Positions 59,391-61,927 of a stretch of 61,927 bases of DNA are shown in pieces. This DNA comes from Actinoplanes sp. NBRC 103695. Its GTDB lineage: Bacteria > Actinomycetota > Actinomycetes > Mycobacteriales > Micromonosporaceae. The notes below the pieces were generated by a model. The model was not told the origin of the DNA. It ran no database searches and saw nothing but the letters and a program-made list of their open reading frames with translations. A program made the translations under genes and the position numbers. The first letter of the stretch is position 1. Each line of letters begins with the position of its first letter. The stretch is taken from the NCBI RefSeq assembly GCF_030269485.1, contig NZ_BSTL01000002.1, positions 12,317 through 74,243 of the forward strand. Reading direction: 5' to 3'.

Positions 59391-59429
59391 GCTTGCTGTG
59401 CGTTCTCGGACGGCCGGAGGCTCGGGCTC

Positions 59430-60803
59430 ATGCCCGCACTCGCACCGCACCCCGATCGGCTGCTGCCCGCCGACCCGGCCGTCCGATCGATCGCCCGGCG
59501 CCTCTACGAGGCGGTCGCGACGTTGCCGATCGTGTCGCCGCACGGGCACGTCGACCCGCGGATGCTGCGCGACGACACACCGTTCGCCGATCCCGCTTCG
59601 CTGTTCATCAAGCCGGACCACTACGTGACGCGGCTGCTGCATGCGGCCGGGGTGCCGCTGTCATCGCTGCTGGGCGACGCCGACCCGCGCTCGGTGTGGC
59701 GGCTGTTCTGCGAGCACTGGCACCTGTTCCGGGGCACGCCGGTGCGTTACTGGTTCGAAAGCGAGTTGTCGGAGATCTTCGGGATCGCCTCGCGCCCGTC
59801 TGCGGACAATGCGGACATTCTGTACGACCAGATCGAGGCGTTGCTGCGGTCGCCCAGCCATCGGCCGCAGGCGCTGCTGTCCCGCTTCGGCATCGACTTC
59901 CTGGCGACCACCGACGACCCGTCCTCCGACCTGGCCGACCACGCCGCGCTGCGCACCCTCCCGACGCGTGTGGCGCCCACGTTCCGGCCCGACCGCTACC
60001 TGGAGCTCGGCGCCCCTTCCTGGCCGTCGGTCGTCAAGGAGCTCGGCGGCGACGTCGGGTCCTATGCGGGTTACCTTGCGGCTCTGGAGGAGCGCCGCCG
60101 GCATTTCGTCGCGCACGGCGCCGTGTCGGCAGACCACGGCCACGTCGACGCGGGCACCACACCGCTGTCGCCTACCGAGGCCGGCCGCATCTACCGTGCC
60201 GCCCTCTCATCGGACATCACGGAAGCGGAAGCTGTCGCCTTCCGGCGGCACATGATGTTCGAGATGGCGCGGATGTCCTGCGACGACGGACTGGTCATGA
60301 CGCTGCACCCCGGCGTCTACCGCAACCACCACTCGGAGTCGCTCGCCCGCTTCGGCCCCGACACCGGGCACGACATCCCGGTAGCCGTCGAATACACCCA
60401 GGCGTTACGGCCGCTGCTCGACCGGTTCGGCACGCACCCCGGGTTTCATCTGGTGCTGTTCACCGTGGACCCGGACGTCTACAGCCGGGAGATCGCCCCG
60501 CTGGCCGGCTTCTATCCCGCGGTCTACGCCGGCGCGCCGTGGTGGTTCCTGGACAATCCGACGGAGATCCGGCGCTACCAGCGGGCGGTGACCGAGACCG
60601 CCGGCTTCGGCAAGCTGTCCGGTTTCATCGACGACACCCGAGCCTTCTGCTCGATCCCCGCCCGCCACGACATGTCCCGCCGCCTGGACGCCGGCCACCT
60701 CGCCGAACTGGTGGCCGCCCACCGCCTCGCCCCCGACGAGGCCGAGGAGCTGATCATCGACCTGGTGTCCCACCAGCCCCGCCGCGTCTTCAAGATCAGC
60801 TGA
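59430..60803 (+). CDS. Glucuronate isomerase
   Basis: A 457-residue cytosolic enzyme converting D-glucuronate to D-fructuronate (or galacturonate to tagaturonate). The amidohydrolase-like metal site begins at LPIVSPHGHVDPRML, with HPGVYRNHH and AGAPWWFLDNPTEIRRY later, and length matches UxaC. CCGGAGG lies ten bases before the ATG. It is transcribed divergently from the sugar operon and probably co-regulated. The fructuronate reductase and mannonate dehydratase that usually follow are not in this window. Confidence 0.93.
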   Translation: MPALAPHPDRLLPADPAVRSIARRLYEAVATLPIVSPHGHVDPRMLRDDTPFADPASLFIKPDHYVTRLLHAAGVPLSSLLGDADPRSVWRLFCEHWHLFRGTPVRYWFESELSEIFGIASRPSADNADILYDQIEALLRSPSHRPQALLSRFGIDFLATTDDPSSDLADHAALRTLPTRVAPTFRPDRYLELGAPSWPSVVKELGGDVGSYAGYLAALEERRRHFVAHGAVSADHGHVDAGTTPLSPTEAGRIYRAALSSDITEAEAVAFRRHMMFEMARMSCDDGLVMTLHPGVYRNHHSESLARFGPDTGHDIPVAVEYTQALRPLLDRFGTHPGFHLVLFTVDPDVYSREIAPLAGFYPAVYAGAPWWFLDNPTEIRRYQRAVTETAGFGKLSGFIDDTRAFCSIPARHDMSRRLDAGHLAELVAAHRLAPDEAEELIIDLVSHQPRRVFKIS

Positions 60804-60819
60804 GGTCAGCCCCCGCTCA

Positions 60820-61275
60820 TCAGCCCGCCGCCTTCCGCACCAGTTCGCCGATCCGCGCCTCAACCTCCGGCGTCAGCTTCGTCACGGCGAAAGCGGTCGG
60901 CCACATCTCCCCGTCGTCGAGATCGGCCAGATCGTTGAAGCCGAGCGTCGCGTACCGGGTGTCGAACTTCTTGGCCGGCTGCAGGAAGCACAGAACCTTC
61001 CCATCCTTGGCATACGCGGGCATGCCGTAGTAGGTCTTCGGCGTCAGCCCCGGCGCATGCTCCTTGACGATCCGGTGGACCCCTTCGGCGAGCGCCCGGT
61101 CCGCGTCGGGCAGCTCGGCGATCTTCGCCAGCAGCTCCGCCTCCGGGTCACCCTTCTTATCTCGGGGACGCTTCGCAGCCTTCAGCTCCTGAGCGCGTTC
61201 CTTCATCGCGCTGCGTTCCTCCGCGCTGAAGCCGTCGTAGCTCTCGTCACTCTTCTGCTTGCCCGTCATGGTCAT
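60820..61275 (-). CDS. DUF1801 domain protein
   Basis: A 151-residue cytosolic protein. A charged N-terminal helix (FSAEERSAMKERAQELKAAK) precedes a DUF1801 domain with APGLTPKTYYGMPAYAKDGK and KFDTRYATLGF. Relatives include the frataxin-like iron chaperone YdhG. It is convergent with uxaC, with 16 bp between the stops. Function is not established. Confidence 0.85.
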   Translation of the reverse strand: MTMTGKQKSDESYDGFSAEERSAMKERAQELKAAKRPRDKKGDPEAELLAKIAELPDADRALAEGVHRIVKEHAPGLTPKTYYGMPAYAKDGKVLCFLQPAKKFDTRYATLGFNDLADLDDGEMWPTAFAVTKLTPEVEARIGELVRKAAG

Positions 61276-61343
61276 CTCCCAGCTCGTCTCCGCCTCATGC
61301 TAGGGAGTCCCTGGCCTGCAGACTTCTCGAATCGTGACCGGTG

Positions 61344-61847
61344 TCAGCGGCCCTGCGACGGCACCAGCCCCGGAACATACTTGCGGCGCAGCCGACGCCA
61401 GACGCTCCTGGCGTTCCATCGGCCGAGCACTTGAAAGACCTCACCGGTCTCCACGTGCGTGAGCCACGTGCGCCCGGTCGTGTCGAGAAAGCGCACCGCG
61501 TAGGTGGGCAGCAACTCGTCCAGCGGCACCAGCGGCACCTCCACCGTGATCTCCCGCCGCGGTCGCACCCGCGTGAACACCGCGGACCGGTGGACGATCA
61601 CCGACCGTGCCACCGACCGATGTGGATCCTGCACCAGCACCCGCACGTACCGGATGGCTTTCTCCGACCGATTGACCACCACGATCTCGGCCGCGTCCTC
61701 GCCGGTCCGCAACTCGCACTCGACCTGCGCGGCCTTCTCCCGCACCCGCTGCTGCCGATCCTGGACCAGCACGGCCGCCGCCGCCCCGAACGCCGCAGTG
61801 GTCCCCACCGCCGCGATCCAATCCGGAACGTTCCCCCAGTCCACCAT
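61344..61847 (-). CDS. Membrane-anchored protein of unknown function
   Basis: A 167-residue protein. One N-terminal helix (WIAAVGTTAAFGAAAAVLVQ) anchors it; a charged segment (DRQQRVREKAAQ) leads into a beta-rich domain of about 100 residues (EIVVVNRSEKAIRYVRVLVQ, EITVEVPLVPLDELLPTYAV) and a basic tail. This one-helix layout is widespread in actinomycetes but I cannot name a family. A neighbour beyond the window edge might explain it. Confidence 0.65.
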   Translation of the reverse strand: MVDWGNVPDWIAAVGTTAAFGAAAAVLVQDRQQRVREKAAQVECELRTGEDAAEIVVVNRSEKAIRYVRVLVQDPHRSVARSVIVHRSAVFTRVRPRREITVEVPLVPLDELLPTYAVRFLDTTGRTWLTHVETGEVFQVLGRWNARSVWRRLRRKYVPGLVPSQGR

Positions 61848-61885
61848 TCACACCCTCCTCATCCGACGGTAGGCGCGAAGTCAAT

Positions 61886-61927
61886 CGCCCGCCGCCATCA
61901 CGCCCGCCGCCATCACGGCCGTCGCCA
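61886..61927. repeat. 15-bp tandem repeat at the window edge
   Basis: Two exact copies of cgcccgccgccatca and a partial third running into the edge, upstream of the last gene. The true length is unknown. Confidence 0.7.

Overview
The window is high-GC actinobacterial chromosome: many GTG starts, dense ATGA/GTGA gene overlaps, GC-rich third codon positions, a PknG-type kinase, lipoarabinomannan/PIM-type mannosyltransferases, a SARP regulator and a DrrAB-type exporter. The mix of secreted and cytosolic glycan enzymes with LacI regulators suggests a soil filamentous actinomycete, plausibly Micromonosporaceae such as Actinoplanes. The genus is inferred, because no rRNA or other marker is present.

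Layout. 1-335: tandem and dispersed repeats. 336-3405 (minus): PadR regulator, membrane protein, a 7 x 17-bp repeat made of tiny start-stop cistrons, and a Lnu(B)-like nucleotidyltransferase, preceded by a membrane-anchored ricin-fold protein. 3659-4061: a histidine kinase relic. 4269-9463 (minus): a large secreted GH2 beta-galactosidase coupled to a nucleoside hydrolase. 9596-20819: mostly single metabolic and regulatory genes, including DUF3616, RibD-like reductase with AraC, XRE regulator, aldehyde dehydrogenase, a sensor/response-regulator chimera, Nudix, methyltransferase, aldo/keto reductase and a YcaQ-type DNA glycosylase. 21013-25180 (plus): membrane Ser/Thr kinase, DUF2087 regulator, APH-type kinase and a GNAT. 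25379-28493: LacI regulator divergent from a GH127 arabinofuranosidase with a clear operator, then a tiny Cys-rich ORF. 28494-29730: a gene-free repeat island with nested inverted symmetry. 29731-32945 (minus): Rrf2 regulator plus a sulfonate/nitrate-type ABC importer.

32956-40187 (minus) is the most interesting signalling locus: trypsin-like protease, PknG-like kinase, vWA/zinc-ribbon protein, four-helix membrane protein and substrate-binding lipoprotein, with every junction overlapping. It resembles the GlnX-GlnH-PknG nutrient-sensing module of mycobacteria and corynebacteria with two extra components. It is followed by a signal-less serine beta-lactamase-fold protein, three polytopic membrane proteins (two of them mannosyltransferases), a DrrAB-like exporter and a large SARP/NB-ARC regulator.

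50373-60803 is a sugar-acid or glycoside catabolic locus. It has a LacI regulator, a sugar ABC importer, two Gfo/Idh/MocA oxidoreductases paired with two xylose-isomerase-like TIM barrels, and a LarA-type racemase/epimerase, with glucuronate isomerase (uxaC) transcribed divergently. Five phased GGCAAC half-sites lie between the two transcription units. A likely logic is import, oxidation/elimination chemistry at the sugar ring, then feeding of a uronate into UxaC. The window ends with a DUF1801 protein, a small membrane-anchored protein and the start of another tandem repeat.
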